Shown in pieces: positions 1-8,052 of a stretch of DNA of 64,000 bases. The DNA is from an uncultured Bacteroidales bacterium. GTDB taxonomy: Bacteria; Bacteroidota; Bacteroidia; Bacteroidales; Paludibacteraceae. Each line of letters begins with the position of its first letter. Position 1 is the first letter of the stretch. The stretch covers positions 273,662 to 337,661 of the forward strand of contig CAMKPZ010000003.1 of NCBI GenBank assembly GCA_946414805.1, given 5' to 3'. The translations under genes were made by a program, and so were the position numbers. The notes under the pieces were generated by a model. The model searched no databases and was not told the origin of the DNA. It was given only the letters and a program-made list of their open reading frames with translations.

Positions 1-1
1 G

Positions 2-1273
2 ATCGCATGGTTCGAGATGCTCAAATCCAAGTACGGCGAAGCGTATCCGCGGCGTACGGAGGTGCGTAATTTTGGCGCTATCAACGTGAAAGCCGTAGTC
101 GAGAATAACGAGAAACTCTATATCAACTGGGAGGATGGATTCGTAGGCACGGGTCTCAAGAAAGATGAGTTCCTCTTCAATTGCTCTGATATAGATGATA
201 TCATCGTCTTCCATAAGGACGGTAAATACAAGGTTATGAAGGTGGCGGAGAAACTCTTCGTCGGTACCGATATTCTCCATATCGCGGTCTTCCGCCGCGG
301 CGATGAACGCACTGTCTATAATGTCGTTTATCGCGATGGTAAGAAGGGTATCTATTACATGAAGCGCTTTAATGTCACCGGTGTTGCGAAGGACAAGGAA
401 TATGATCTCACCCAGGGCAAACCCGGCTCCAAGGTCGTCTATTTCACGGCGAACCCCAATGGAGAGGCGGAGGTGATCCGCGTGGCGCTCAAGCCTGCGC
501 TCCATCTCAAGAAACTTGAGGTGTGCAAGGATCTCTCCGAACTCGCAGTCAAGTCGCGTACCGCGAGAGGAAACGTGCTGACCAAATATGAGGTGAAATC
601 CATTACCCTCAAGCAGAAAGGCCATTCTACCCTCGGTGGACGCAAGGTGTGGTTCGACGCCGATGTGCTGCGCGTCAATTATGACGAGCACGGCATCTAT
701 CTGGGCGAGTTCTGGGATGAGGATCGTATCCTTGTTATCAATAATGACGGTACCTATTACACCACTTCTTTTGATCTCACTGCCCATTTTGAGGACAACA
801 TCCTCCGGATTGAGAAACTCGATCCGGAAAAGGTCTGGTCGCTCATCCAATGGAATGGTGAACTCAAGTATTATTATGGTAAGCGCTTCCGTCTGGATGA
901 CGCAAACGCAAAGGTCCAGTCGATCCTCGGGGAAGATAAGGACTCCTCGATCGCCGTTCTCTCCGATCGGGCGGAGGCTACCTTCCGCATCTCTTTTGCG
1001 GACGACAAACATGAACCGCTCGAAATCCTCATGGAGGACTTTATCGACGAGAAATCGCCGAAGGCGAAAGGTAAACGCGTGACCACGCTGGAGGTCGCTA
1101 AGATAGAAGATATCACGCCCGAACCGGTCATCGAAGAAACCGAGGAACCCGAAGAACCCGAAGAAGACATTCCGGCCTCTCCGGAACTTCCGGATTCTCC
1201 GGCCTCTATCGACGTAGAGGGCGTACCGATGACCTTCGAAAAACCCGCCGACACCCAGTTGGACCTCTTCTAA
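2..1273 (+). CDS. parC: DNA topoisomerase IV subunit A, C-terminal part (5' end outside window)
   Basis: The open frame continues upstream of the window, so this is the C-terminal ~424 residues of a type IIA topoisomerase A subunit. The part seen is the beta-pinwheel DNA-wrapping domain and tail; the catalytic tyrosine region is not in the window. Recognisable Bacteroidales ParC/GyrA-like stretches are GAINVKAVVENNEKLYINW, the region around KRFNVTGVAKDKEYDLT and ANPNGEAEVIRV. The last ~60 residues are a low-complexity Glu/Pro linker ending in QLDLF, as in the ParC-like Bacteroidetes proteins. ParC rather than GyrA is a judgement from these motifs. It is followed by maf on the same strand, across a heptamer array that begins just after the stop. 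Confidence 0.8.
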   Translation: MAWFEMLKSKYGEAYPRRTEVRNFGAINVKAVVENNEKLYINWEDGFVGTGLKKDEFLFNCSDIDDIIVFHKDGKYKVMKVAEKLFVGTDILHIAVFRRGDERTVYNVVYRDGKKGIYYMKRFNVTGVAKDKEYDLTQGKPGSKVVYFTANPNGEAEVIRVALKPALHLKKLEVCKDLSELAVKSRTARGNVLTKYEVKSITLKQKGHSTLGGRKVWFDADVLRVNYDEHGIYLGEFWDEDRILVINNDGTYYTTSFDLTAHFEDNILRIEKLDPEKVWSLIQWNGELKYYYGKRFRLDDANAKVQSILGEDKDSSIAVLSDRAEATFRISFADDKHEPLEILMEDFIDEKSPKAKGKRVTTLEVAKIEDITPEPVIEETEEPEEPEEDIPASPELPDSPASIDVEGVPMTFEKPADTQLDLF

Positions 1274-1274
1274 T

Positions 1275-1309
1275 AATTCTCAATTATCAACTCTCAATTC
1301 TCAATTATA
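1275..1309. repeat. Heptamer tandem array (AATTCTC family)
   Basis: Five 7-bp units (AATTCTC, AATTATC, AACTCTC, AATTCTC, AATTATA) fill the spacer between the topoisomerase stop and the first recognisable maf codons. The array continues into the frame of maf and appears to occupy the place of its start codon. Confidence 0.85.
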
Positions 1310-1870
1310 TTAGGTTCTCAGTCTCCGCGCCGCCGCGAGTTAATGGCGGGCTTGGGATTTTCGTTCACTTCGGTTTCCATTGATGCGGATGAGTCGTATC
1401 CCTCGGATCTGCAAGCCGGCGATATTCCTCATTATATATCGCGTGCGAAAGCGCGCGCGTATGCGCCTCTCTTGCAGGAGAACCAGCTCCTTGTCACTGC
1501 CGACACCATCGTCTGGGCGGATGGTAAGATGCTCGGTAAGCCTCATAACGTAGAAGAGGCCTTTGCCATGCTTCGTTCGCTCAGCGGCAAAACCCATCAG
1601 GTCTATACGGCGGTTACTTTCGCTCAAATCGCCAATCACCAATTAGACTTATCAACCCTCGTCGATAAAACCGATGTCACCTTTGCCGAACTGTCAGATG
1701 AGGAGATCCGGTATTACATTGATCACTACCGTCCGTTTGACAAAGCCGGTGCGTATGGGATCCAGGAGTGGATCGGATACGTGGCATGCACAAAGATAGA
1801 GGGCTCCTATTTTAATGTCATGGGCTTTCCCGTCCACCGAGTATATGAATACTTGAAAGCCTTGGGATAA
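1304..1870 (+). CDS. maf: Maf-like nucleoside triphosphate pyrophosphatase, probable non-ATG start
   Basis: Maf proteins hydrolyse non-canonical or modified nucleoside triphosphates in the cytoplasm. The conserved N-terminal signature is present as LGSQSPRRRELMAGLGF, followed by TADTIVW and LGKPHN, the LSGKTHQVYTAV core, and a C-terminal KAGAYGIQEW motif. The first ATG (1343) lies inside this signature and would delete LGSQSPRRREL, so translation should begin upstream. No ATG, GTG or TTG is in frame after the stop at 1274; the only candidates are ATT (1304), ATA (1307) or ATC (1286), all inside the heptamer array. The start used here is ATT 1304, which gives about 189 residues, normal for the family. 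A weak array also lies within the gene near 1624 (IANHQL). Confidence 0.85.
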   Translation: MILGSQSPRRRELMAGLGFSFTSVSIDADESYPSDLQAGDIPHYISRAKARAYAPLLQENQLLVTADTIVWADGKMLGKPHNVEEAFAMLRSLSGKTHQVYTAVTFAQIANHQLDLSTLVDKTDVTFAELSDEEIRYYIDHYRPFDKAGAYGIQEWIGYVACTKIEGSYFNVMGFPVHRVYEYLKALG

Positions 1871-1906
1871 ATACATAATTTATCCTCTCAACCTCCCGAA
1901 AATTGG

Positions 1907-1945
1907 ACATTTGCCGCTAAAAAAACGGCAAATGTTGTTTTTTTA
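1907..1945 (+). terminator. Intrinsic terminator after maf
   Basis: A perfect 10-bp stem (ACATTTGCCG and its complement, 1907-1916 with 1926-1935) around a loop of CTAAAAAAA is followed by a T-rich tract. Confidence 0.85.
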
Positions 1946-1954
1946 TAGAAAATA

Positions 1955-1986
1955 TTTGCGCAAATGAAAATAAAATGCTAACTTTG
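1955..1986 (+). promoter_or_regulatory. Bacteroidetes-type promoter for the membrane protein gene
   Basis: TTTGCG (TTTG at 1955-1958), a 20-nt spacer, then TAACTTTG at 1979-1986. This fits the -33 TTTG / -7 TAnnTTTG consensus of the Bacteroidetes primary sigma factor. Confidence 0.8.
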
Positions 1987-2037
1987 TCGCCGTGATTAAC
2001 AAACAATCTTTATTAACCTTTTAAAAAAATTACAATT

Positions 2038-2577
2038 ATGGACGCTAAACTTTTGAAACAAGAAGCTAAAGCTTTGAAGACTGCTGCTTTGTTTGCAGGT
2101 ATCTCCGGTGCTGTATTTGCATTTTTCAGCATCATCTCTTTCTCTCTCTTTGGTGGACTGAGCTGGTATCAGACGATCGCTGCTATGTTCCTGATCGTAG
2201 GTTACGCTTATGCTATGCAGACCTTCGCTCGTCTGGGTGAGGACAAACCGGCTAAGCAACTGAAACTCGCTGCTCTTCTCGGTTTCTGCGCTATGGTTTG
2301 CGCTAACATTCCGGTTGCAGGCAAATACATTGCCGGTATCGTAGCTATTGTAGCAGCTGTATTCTTCTTGCTTGCTGCTAAGGAGCTGAAGGCTGATGAG
2401 GCTCTCTCTGAGGAGGTTCGCGCTGCTTTCAAACTCATCTTTATCGGTGCTATCATCGAGATCGTGGCTGCTGTATTGGTTATGCTGCCCTTGATCAGCA
2501 TCGCTGGCCGTCTCTGCGAGATCGCTTTCTGGGTTCTCGTGATCGTTGCCGGTGTTAAGATTGCCAAGGCTGAGTAA
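2038..2577 (+). CDS. Small six-helix membrane protein, unknown function
   Basis: The 179-residue protein has a short charged N-terminus (MDAKLLKQEAKALKT) and then about six hydrophobic segments, starting around residues 16, 42, 77, 100, 130 and 157. No catalytic motif or named family was recognised. Ala, Ile and Val dominate and the loops are short, which suggests an inner-membrane protein of the small helical-bundle kind. It is a single transcription unit, with its own promoter at 1955-1986, about 50 nt of leader, and a strong terminator right after the stop. Codon use looks biased to a few codons (GCT, ATC, CTG), which often goes with high expression; that is inference only. The ATG is the first in frame after the promoter. 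Confidence 0.85.
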   Translation: MDAKLLKQEAKALKTAALFAGISGAVFAFFSIISFSLFGGLSWYQTIAAMFLIVGYAYAMQTFARLGEDKPAKQLKLAALLGFCAMVCANIPVAGKYIAGIVAIVAAVFFLLAAKELKADEALSEEVRAAFKLIFIGAIIEIVAAVLVMLPLISIAGRLCEIAFWVLVIVAGVKIAKAE

Positions 2578-2600
2578 TCATAGCGAATGAGCAATAAAAA

Positions 2601-2630
2601 ATAAAGAGCCTTTCCGGGCTCTTTATTTTT
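2601..2630 (+). terminator. Intrinsic terminator after the membrane protein gene
   Basis: Stem AAAGAGCC/GGCTCTTT (2603-2610 with 2617-2624) is followed by ATTTTT. It also faces the end of the convergent minus-strand operon. Confidence 0.85.
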
Positions 2631-2637
2631 GTATATC

Positions 2638-2658
2638 AATCACCAATTACCAATCCCC
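2638..2658. repeat. Heptamer array (AATCACC family), 3 units
   Basis: AATCACC, AATTACC and AATCCCC stand in tandem immediately downstream of the prenyltransferase stop, between the two convergent genes. Confidence 0.75.
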
Positions 2659-2663
2659 GGTTC

Positions 2664-3623
2664 TCACATTCCTCTCACTACGCAGAGGCTGTAGAGCATT
2701 CCGATGAACATTGTGAATTTGATCACCTGCTGGCAGGTTCTGTAGTCGCTCGGGATCTTTGCAGACCACAGCAGCCATAGCGCGCCGAGCAGCGGAGTGA
2801 CGATCCCTAAGGCAATATACCGCGTGCTGAGACTCGTCCAGCCGGTAGGGAAGGGGAGCACGTGATACCATAGATGGCCGATGATTGCGAGTGTGAGAAC
2901 GATCAGACCGGTCACAAAGACTTTGGTCCATTTCTCGCCCCATACCACGGGCATCGAGTGGCATTCCAACTCGCGGTCGCCCATCTGGTCCTGCAAATCT
3001 TTGATGATCTCGCGGATCCACGTGAGCAGAAAGGCGAAGAGCGCAAAACCGCCAAGCCATACATACAGATCGTGCTCCAGCGTGGTGTAGGGCAATATCT
3101 TGCCGAACCGTAACTGTAGGATCGCGGTATTGGCCATCGCTATCATCATCGGTACCAGACCCGAGAGAAGGGCGATCGTCAGATTGCCGATCAGGAAGAG
3201 GCGTTTGTAACTGCTGGAGTAGAACCACAACAGACCCGGTACCATCAGGAAAAGGATGCCGAGTGTCACGCTTCGCAGGAGTACCGCCGTCACGATGCCG
3301 CAAGCGATTCCTGCTCCGCTTAGACCTAAGCTCATCCGCATCGCTGCCGGTTTGCTCACAGTTCGCGTCACGACCACCTCGTCAGGACGGTTGATACGGT
3401 CGATCTTGACATCAAAATAGTCGTTGATCACATAGCCGCCGGCGGCAATCAGTATGATCGCAGCCCCGAGCAGAACTAACATCCCTCCGCTCAGTTGTTC
3501 GCCGAATGCAACGCGGTCCAGGATCGGTACGGCTACCCATTTCTCCATAAGCCATACTAACATGCCTAAAAACAGCAGATTGCTCCACCGTACCAGTTTT
3601 GCTATGTCTCTAATCTGTTCCAA
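2664..3623 (-). CDS. UbiA-family prenyltransferase
   Basis: An integral membrane prenyltransferase that would transfer an isoprenoid chain to an acceptor; menaquinone, haem or lipid pathways are all possible. The first Asp-rich motif is NDYFDVKIDRINRPD (about residues 87-101) and the second is DLQDQMGDRE (about 209-218), both typical of the UbiA superfamily. Seven to nine hydrophobic segments are visible. The substrate cannot be read from the sequence; Bacteroidales homologues are usually annotated as geranylgeranylglycerol-phosphate synthase-like. There is no ATG near the expected N-terminus: the frame begins with TTG at 3623 inside or next to an 8-bp repeat array, giving MEQIRDIAKLVRW, which matches the usual family start. 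It is the last gene of the pta-ackA-GH13 minus-strand run. Confidence 0.85.
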   Translation of the reverse strand: MEQIRDIAKLVRWSNLLFLGMLVWLMEKWVAVPILDRVAFGEQLSGGMLVLLGAAIILIAAGGYVINDYFDVKIDRINRPDEVVVTRTVSKPAAMRMSLGLSGAGIACGIVTAVLLRSVTLGILFLMVPGLLWFYSSSYKRLFLIGNLTIALLSGLVPMMIAMANTAILQLRFGKILPYTTLEHDLYVWLGGFALFAFLLTWIREIIKDLQDQMGDRELECHSMPVVWGEKWTKVFVTGLIVLTLAIIGHLWYHVLPFPTGWTSLSTRYIALGIVTPLLGALWLLWSAKIPSDYRTCQQVIKFTMFIGMLYSLCVVRGM

Positions 3624-3625
3624 TT

Positions 3626-3657
3626 TTCAAACCTTCAAACTTTCAAACCTTCAATAT
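3626..3657. repeat. Octamer array (TTCAAACY), 4 units
   Basis: TTCAAACC, TTCAAACT, TTCAAACC and TTCAATAT stand in tandem. The array spans the GH13 stop codon (TGA at 3645-3643 on the minus strand lies in it) and reaches the TTG start of the prenyltransferase. Confidence 0.85.
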
Positions 3658-5280
3658 CACACCTTTCCATGCCGGCAGTGTGATGTCCATCGCTCCGTCC
3701 GGCACAAAATCAATACGGTATTTGTTGCCTGCTAACAGATCAACGGCGTTCGCCGAGGCCTTGCCTTCCAGACCTAAATATACAAATGCATCGTTCGGGA
3801 AACGGACATGTATCTGCTCTTCACGGTCGTGGAAATTGACTACCACCAGTAGCGTTTCGCCTTTTGCATGGCGCAGGAATGCGAAATGCTGCACCTTGTT
3901 GAATCCTTCGCCTTGCGCGTAGGTAATGTCGTACATCTGTCCTTTCTGGATCGCTTTGTCCTCGCGTGCCAGAGTCAGCAGACGGCTGTAGAATCCGCGT
4001 AACTCGCGTTGCGCATCGTTCAGCTTCCCGCCGTCGAACTTACCCTTGTTCGCCCATGCCTGAATGCTCTTCACGCCCCAGTAATCGAAGATCGTTGTGC
4101 GTCCGTCGATGCCGCTGAAGCCTTCCATATCCATCCCGCGTTCGCCTAACTCCTGACCGGAATAGATCATCACAGGGCACTGGTTGAGCGTGGCGGCTAT
4201 GATCGTCGCCGGTTCCGCGCAACGGCCGCTGCCGCAGAAAAAGCCGCTGGCGATGCGTTGCTCGTCGTGGTTCTCCAGAAAATAGAGCATATGCTTCAGT
4301 CGCTCGTCGCCGTGTTGCATCCACTGGTGAGTAATCCCTTCTGCCGGCCAGCCCTTGCTCGTCACGCCGCGAAGATAGTCGTACATGCCTACTTTGTCAT
4401 ACAGGTAGTCAAATCCGGCTCTTAAATACGCGTCATACTGACCGGGGTTGTAGCATTCGCCGATGAAGAGGAATTTCTTATGTTCCTTTCTCACCGACGC
4501 AATCGCCCATGCGAAGAACTCCACCGGCACCATCTCCGCCATATCTACGCGCACGCCGTCAATGCCTTTGTCTGCCCAGAACAGCAGGATATCGCGCATC
4601 TTCACCCAGGTCGAAGGAATGGGATCGAACTGCTTCTCGCATCCGCCTTGGTAGAACACGCCGTAGTTCAACTTGACCGTCTCATACCAGTCGTTCTCGC
4701 CCGGATGGCTCGTGAAGCAGTCGTTGCCGGTCACTTTCGCCGGATACTCCTCGTAGCCCTGCAGGTCTTTGTCCATCGTGAAGCGTTCGCCTGGGAGGTA
4801 ATAGAAATTATTGAGTGGAGAGAACGCCCACTCGGGGTGGTCTCCTTCGCCCAGGTCTTCTACGCCTTGGGGCTTGCAAACGCTCTTGTATTCGCGGCTC
4901 ACATGGTTGGGCACGAAATCAATCAGTACCCCCAACCCTGCTTCATGCGTACGCTTCACCAGATCCTCGAACTCCTGCATCCGCTTCGCCTCGTTCTTCG
5001 CCAGATCGGGATCGACATCATAGTAATCGGTGATGGCGTAGGGCGAACCGGCCTTGCCTTTGGTGATCGCCGGATGGTTGTATTGGGCGGTGGCGTGACG
5101 GATCACACCGGTGTACCACACATGCGTAACGCCCAAGTCGCGAATCGACTCAAGCGCACGCACGTTGATATCTACAAACCTGCCGCAACCGTTCTCTTCC
5201 TTTGTGCCGTTGTGCTTCCGAGTCTCGTTGTAGTTCGCAAACCAGCGGGGGAAGAGTTGGTAAATAATCAGTTTACTCAT
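3643..5280 (-). CDS. Cytoplasmic GH13 alpha-amylase-family enzyme
   Basis: A 545-residue (beta/alpha)8 enzyme of family GH13 acting on alpha-glucans. The four conserved regions are present: DFVPNH (region I), GVRVDMAE with the nucleophile Asp, FIGECYN with the acid/base Glu, and ENHDEQR with the transition-state Asp. A C-terminal beta-domain follows. There is no signal peptide (MSKLIIYQLFPRWF), so it should work in the cytosol, for instance on stored or imported maltodextrin or glycogen. The ATG at 5280 was chosen because the longer frame starts at a TTG inside a heptamer array. It is co-directional with pta-ackA, and its last codons and stop lie in an octamer array. Confidence 0.9.
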   Translation of the reverse strand: MSKLIIYQLFPRWFANYNETRKHNGTKEENGCGRFVDINVRALESIRDLGVTHVWYTGVIRHATAQYNHPAITKGKAGSPYAITDYYDVDPDLAKNEAKRMQEFEDLVKRTHEAGLGVLIDFVPNHVSREYKSVCKPQGVEDLGEGDHPEWAFSPLNNFYYLPGERFTMDKDLQGYEEYPAKVTGNDCFTSHPGENDWYETVKLNYGVFYQGGCEKQFDPIPSTWVKMRDILLFWADKGIDGVRVDMAEMVPVEFFAWAIASVRKEHKKFLFIGECYNPGQYDAYLRAGFDYLYDKVGMYDYLRGVTSKGWPAEGITHQWMQHGDERLKHMLYFLENHDEQRIASGFFCGSGRCAEPATIIAATLNQCPVMIYSGQELGERGMDMEGFSGIDGRTTIFDYWGVKSIQAWANKGKFDGGKLNDAQRELRGFYSRLLTLAREDKAIQKGQMYDITYAQGEGFNKVQHFAFLRHAKGETLLVVVNFHDREEQIHVRFPNDAFVYLGLEGKASANAVDLLAGNKYRIDFVPDGAMDITLPAWKGVILKV

Positions 5281-5306
5281 TATGTGTGTGTTTTTCTCAA
5301 TAGTAG

Positions 5307-5376
5307 AATTCTCAATTCTCAACTCTCAATTCTCAATTCTCAATTCTCAATTCTCAACTCTCAATTCTCAATTAAA
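5307..5376. repeat. Heptamer array (AATTCTC), 10 units
   Basis: Ten contiguous 7-bp units (mostly AATTCTC, two AACTCTC, last AATTAAA) fill the ackA-GH13 spacer. The ackA stop (TAA, 5374-5372 minus strand) is provided by the last unit. Confidence 0.9.
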
Positions 5377-6562
5377 CAAGTGCTGCGGTGTCGCTTGCGA
5401 TCATCAGTTCCTCGTCGGTCGGGATCAGGCAAACGGTCACCTTCGAACCCTTCTTGGAGATGATGCGCTCTTCGCCGCGTACTTTGTTGGCTTCTTCGTC
5501 CAACTCGATGCCGAGGAAACTCAGGCCTTTCATGATCTCTGCGCGGATGTACGGATCGTTCTCTCCGATGCCGGCGGTGAAGACGAGTATGTCAATACCG
5601 TTCATGGCTGCGGCGTATGCACCGATGTATTTCTTCACGCGGTAGATGAACATCTTACGTGCCAGGTCGGCACGTTTGTTGCCCTCGTTGATGGCTGCTT
5701 CTATATCACGGCAGTCGCTGGACACGCCGCTCACGCCGAGCAGACCGGATTTCTTGTTCACCAGGTTGTTGAACTCTGCCGTGCTCAGGTGCTCTTTGTC
5801 CATGATGAAAGTCGCTGCGCCGAGATCCAGATCGCCGGCACGCGTACCCATCATTAGACCCTCTACCGGAGTCAGACCCATACTCGTGTCTACGCTCTTG
5901 CCGTCCATCACTGCCGTGCAGCTGCCGCCGCCGCCGATGTGAGCCGTCACGATCTTCTTGCCCTTCGGATCAACGCCGAGGAACTCGCACACACGGGCGC
6001 TGACATAGCGGTGACTCGTGCCGTGGAAGCCGTAGCGGCGGATCGCGTATTTCTCGTAAAGTTCATAAGGAAGCGCGTACATGTACGCATAGTCCGGCAT
6101 CGTCTGGTGGAAAGCGGTGTCGAATACTGCTACCTGCGGCACGTCCGGCAGAATTTTCTCGATCGCGTCTATACCCTTCAGGTTGGCGGGGTTGTGCAGC
6201 GGTGCCAGATCGATGCACTCGATAATCTGTTTCTTCACCTCCGGGGTGATCAGAACCGACTTGTTGAATTTCTCGCCGCCATGCACTACGCGGTGACCGA
6301 CGGCGTTGATCTCCTTGAGATCCTTGATGCAGCCGATCTGCGGATCCGTTAACTTCTCCAGAATGAGTTCGATACCCACGGTGTGTTCCGGCATCGGCTT
6401 CTCGAATTTCACTTTCTCGCCGTTCGGCAGTTTCACCTGCAGGAACGAATCCGGTAGACCGATCTTCTCGATTCCGCCTTGTGCCATCACTTCCTTGCTC
6501 TCCATCTCAAAGAGCTTGTATTTGATACTACTGCTTCCGCAGTTCAATACTAATATCTTCAT
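5372..6562 (-). CDS. ackA: Acetate kinase
   Basis: AckA makes ATP and acetate from acetyl phosphate, the last step of acetate fermentation. The 396-residue length is normal. The N-terminal phosphate-binding signature NCGSSSIKYKLFEM, the GFHGTSHRYVS motif, TAHIGGGGS and the second acetate kinase signature around MGLTPVEGLMMGTRAGDLD are all visible. The ATG gives the standard MKILVLNCGSSS start. It lies downstream of pta in the same direction, but a four-helix-bundle gene and two heptamer arrays now separate the pair. Confidence 0.97.
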   Translation of the reverse strand: MKILVLNCGSSSIKYKLFEMESKEVMAQGGIEKIGLPDSFLQVKLPNGEKVKFEKPMPEHTVGIELILEKLTDPQIGCIKDLKEINAVGHRVVHGGEKFNKSVLITPEVKKQIIECIDLAPLHNPANLKGIDAIEKILPDVPQVAVFDTAFHQTMPDYAYMYALPYELYEKYAIRRYGFHGTSHRYVSARVCEFLGVDPKGKKIVTAHIGGGGSCTAVMDGKSVDTSMGLTPVEGLMMGTRAGDLDLGAATFIMDKEHLSTAEFNNLVNKKSGLLGVSGVSSDCRDIEAAINEGNKRADLARKMFIYRVKKYIGAYAAAMNGIDILVFTAGIGENDPYIRAEIMKGLSFLGIELDEEANKVRGEERIISKKGSKVTVCLIPTDEELMIASDTAALV

Positions 6563-6580
6563 AATTTTAAATGATTAATA

Positions 6581-6629
6581 AATTCTCAATTCTCAATTCT
6601 CAATTCTCAATCCTCAATTCTCAATCCCC
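6581..6629. repeat. Heptamer array (AATTCTC), 7 units, 3' flank of the four-helix-bundle gene
   Basis: Seven contiguous units. The last four codons and the TGA stop of the four-helix-bundle gene (GIEN*) are encoded by the array itself. Confidence 0.9.
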
Positions 6630-6979
6630 TTCTTGCTGGTTCTAATGATAGAGGTTAATAGTTTTATGATTTCGTCGCAGTCGTTGTATATGGATTCATA
6701 ACTGCTCTCTTCAATAAAACTTCCTTCTTTCAATAAATCCAACCAATAGGCAGTTTCATCAGCTTCTTTTAATGCAATATTAAGTTTGCTGATAAAATCC
6801 AAGCGACTTTGAGCATTGCGAGACTCACGGCAATTAGCTCCTATGGATGTTCCTGAGCGAAGGATCTGTTTGGAAAGAACATATTCGTTTTTGTCAATTA
6901 GATATTTGTATAGATTTATTATGCGTATTGCAAATTTCATTGACTTTATCGCGATGATATTTTCCTCTCCTTTTGCCAT
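6614..6979 (-). CDS. Four-helix-bundle protein (23S rRNA intervening-sequence / Avd-like family)
   Basis: A 121-residue, all-helical protein with the family hallmarks: MKFAIRIINLYKYL, a Leu-Ser-Lys-Gln stretch followed by RSGTSIGANCRESRNAQS, then FISKLNIALKEADETAYWLDLL. The family includes ORFs found within 23S rRNA intervening sequences and Avd, the accessory protein of diversity-generating retroelements; no reverse transcriptase or rRNA is near it here. It sits alone between pta and ackA, with a heptamer array directly before its ATG (6979) and another that provides its stop. Its AT-rich codons differ from the GC-rich neighbours, and its interruption of an otherwise standard operon suggests insertion. 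Its function is unknown. Confidence 0.88.
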   Translation of the reverse strand: MAKGEENIIAIKSMKFAIRIINLYKYLIDKNEYVLSKQILRSGTSIGANCRESRNAQSRLDFISKLNIALKEADETAYWLDLLKEGSFIEESSYESIYNDCDEIIKLLTSIIRTSKKGIEN

Positions 6980-7039
6980 AATTCTCAATTCTCAATTCTC
7001 AATTAATTCTCAATTCTCAATTCTCAATTCTCAATTACC
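6980..7039. repeat. Heptamer array (AATTCTC), 5' flank of the four-helix-bundle gene
   Basis: Three units, a 4-bp AATT interruption, then four units and AATTACC. The array starts one base before the ATG of the four-helix-bundle gene and ends in the pta stop codon (TAA, 7037-7035). Confidence 0.9.
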
Positions 7040-8033
7040 TTATCGCCTGATTAGCCGTGATGACGACCATCTGCACGATATCCTGTACCTTGCATCCGCG
7101 GCTCAGGTCGTTCACCGGAGCGGCTATTCCTTGCAGGATCGGACCTACGGCGTCTGCGCCGCTGAAACGCTCTACCAGCTTGTAACCGATGTTACCTGCC
7201 TGCAGATCCGGGAACACGAGCACATTAGCCTTGCCGGCAACGGGACTGCCCGGCGCTTTGGTCTTCGCTACGCTCTCTACCAGCGCTGCATCGGCCTGCA
7301 ACTCGCCGTCGAGCTGCAACTCGGGTGCCATCTCTTTCGCCAGTTTGGTTGCCTCGGCTACTTTGTCCACAAGCTCGTGTTTGGCACTGCCTTTGGTTGA
7401 GAACGAGAGCATAGCTACTCTCGGTTCGATGCCGGCGATAGCGCGTGCCGTCTCGGCGGTCGAGATAGCGATCTCTGCCAACTGCTTGGCGTCCGGATTC
7501 GGGTTCACGGCGCAGTCTGCGAACAGCAGGAACCCGTTCTCACCCAACTGCTTGGCAGGGGTGAACATCAGGAACGCACCGCTCACAATCGAGCAACCCG
7601 GTTTGGTCTTCAGTATCTGGAAAGCGGGACGGATCGTGTCTGCCGTCGTGCCGCGTGCACCGGCTAACTCACCGTCGGCGTCGCCTGCTTTGATCATCAG
7701 ACAGCCCAGATACAGCGGATCTTGCGCTTTCTTCTTCGCCTCTTCTTCCGTCATACCTTTCGCTTTGCGGAGCTCGAAAAGGAGGTTCGCATACTCCGGC
7801 ATCTTCGGATCGCGGAGCGGATCTACGATCTTGGCGTCTTTGATGTACTCGTACCCTTTCTCGGCTGCCATACCCTGGATCTTCTCGGGGTCGCCAATCA
7901 AAATAAGCTGCGCAATCTTGTCTCTGAGCAAGATATTGGCAGCTTCCAGTGTACGGGGTTCGTCGCCTTCCGGCAACACAATGCGCTGCGGGTTCGCCTT
8001 CGCACGCGCAATCATCTGATTCAAAATGTCCAT
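7035..8033 (-). CDS. pta: Phosphate acetyltransferase
   Basis: Pta converts acetyl-CoA and phosphate to acetyl phosphate, the substrate of AckA. The 332-residue length is that of the single-domain (EutD-like) catalytic form. Visible signatures are RIVLPEGDEPRTLEAA at the N-terminus, LGCLMIKAGDADGELAGA, the CSIVSGAFLMF core and the C-terminal VFPDLQAGNIGYKLVERF and GPILQG motifs. It is the first gene of the minus-strand run pta, four-helix-bundle gene, ackA, GH13, UbiA. A promoter is predicted about 245 bp upstream, so the leader would carry both a 7-bp and an 11-bp array. Confidence 0.96.
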   Translation of the reverse strand: MDILNQMIARAKANPQRIVLPEGDEPRTLEAANILLRDKIAQLILIGDPEKIQGMAAEKGYEYIKDAKIVDPLRDPKMPEYANLLFELRKAKGMTEEEAKKKAQDPLYLGCLMIKAGDADGELAGARGTTADTIRPAFQILKTKPGCSIVSGAFLMFTPAKQLGENGFLLFADCAVNPNPDAKQLAEIAISTAETARAIAGIEPRVAMLSFSTKGSAKHELVDKVAEATKLAKEMAPELQLDGELQADAALVESVAKTKAPGSPVAGKANVLVFPDLQAGNIGYKLVERFSGADAVGPILQGIAAPVNDLSRGCKVQDIVQMVVITANQAIR

Positions 8034-8052
8034 AATACTATATTGTTTTAAA

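Noticed and set aside
1343-1870. ATG 1343 as the maf start
   Set aside because: It would remove the conserved SQSPRRREL substrate-binding segment, which is intact in frame upstream.
4480-5463. Long open frame on the plus strand opposite the GH13 gene
   Set aside because: It is the antisense shadow of a clear GH13 gene with all catalytic motifs, and its sequence shows no family features.
6614-7039. Diversity-generating retroelement
   Set aside because: The four-helix-bundle protein resembles the Avd family, but no reverse transcriptase, template repeat or variable repeat with A-specific changes was seen in the window.
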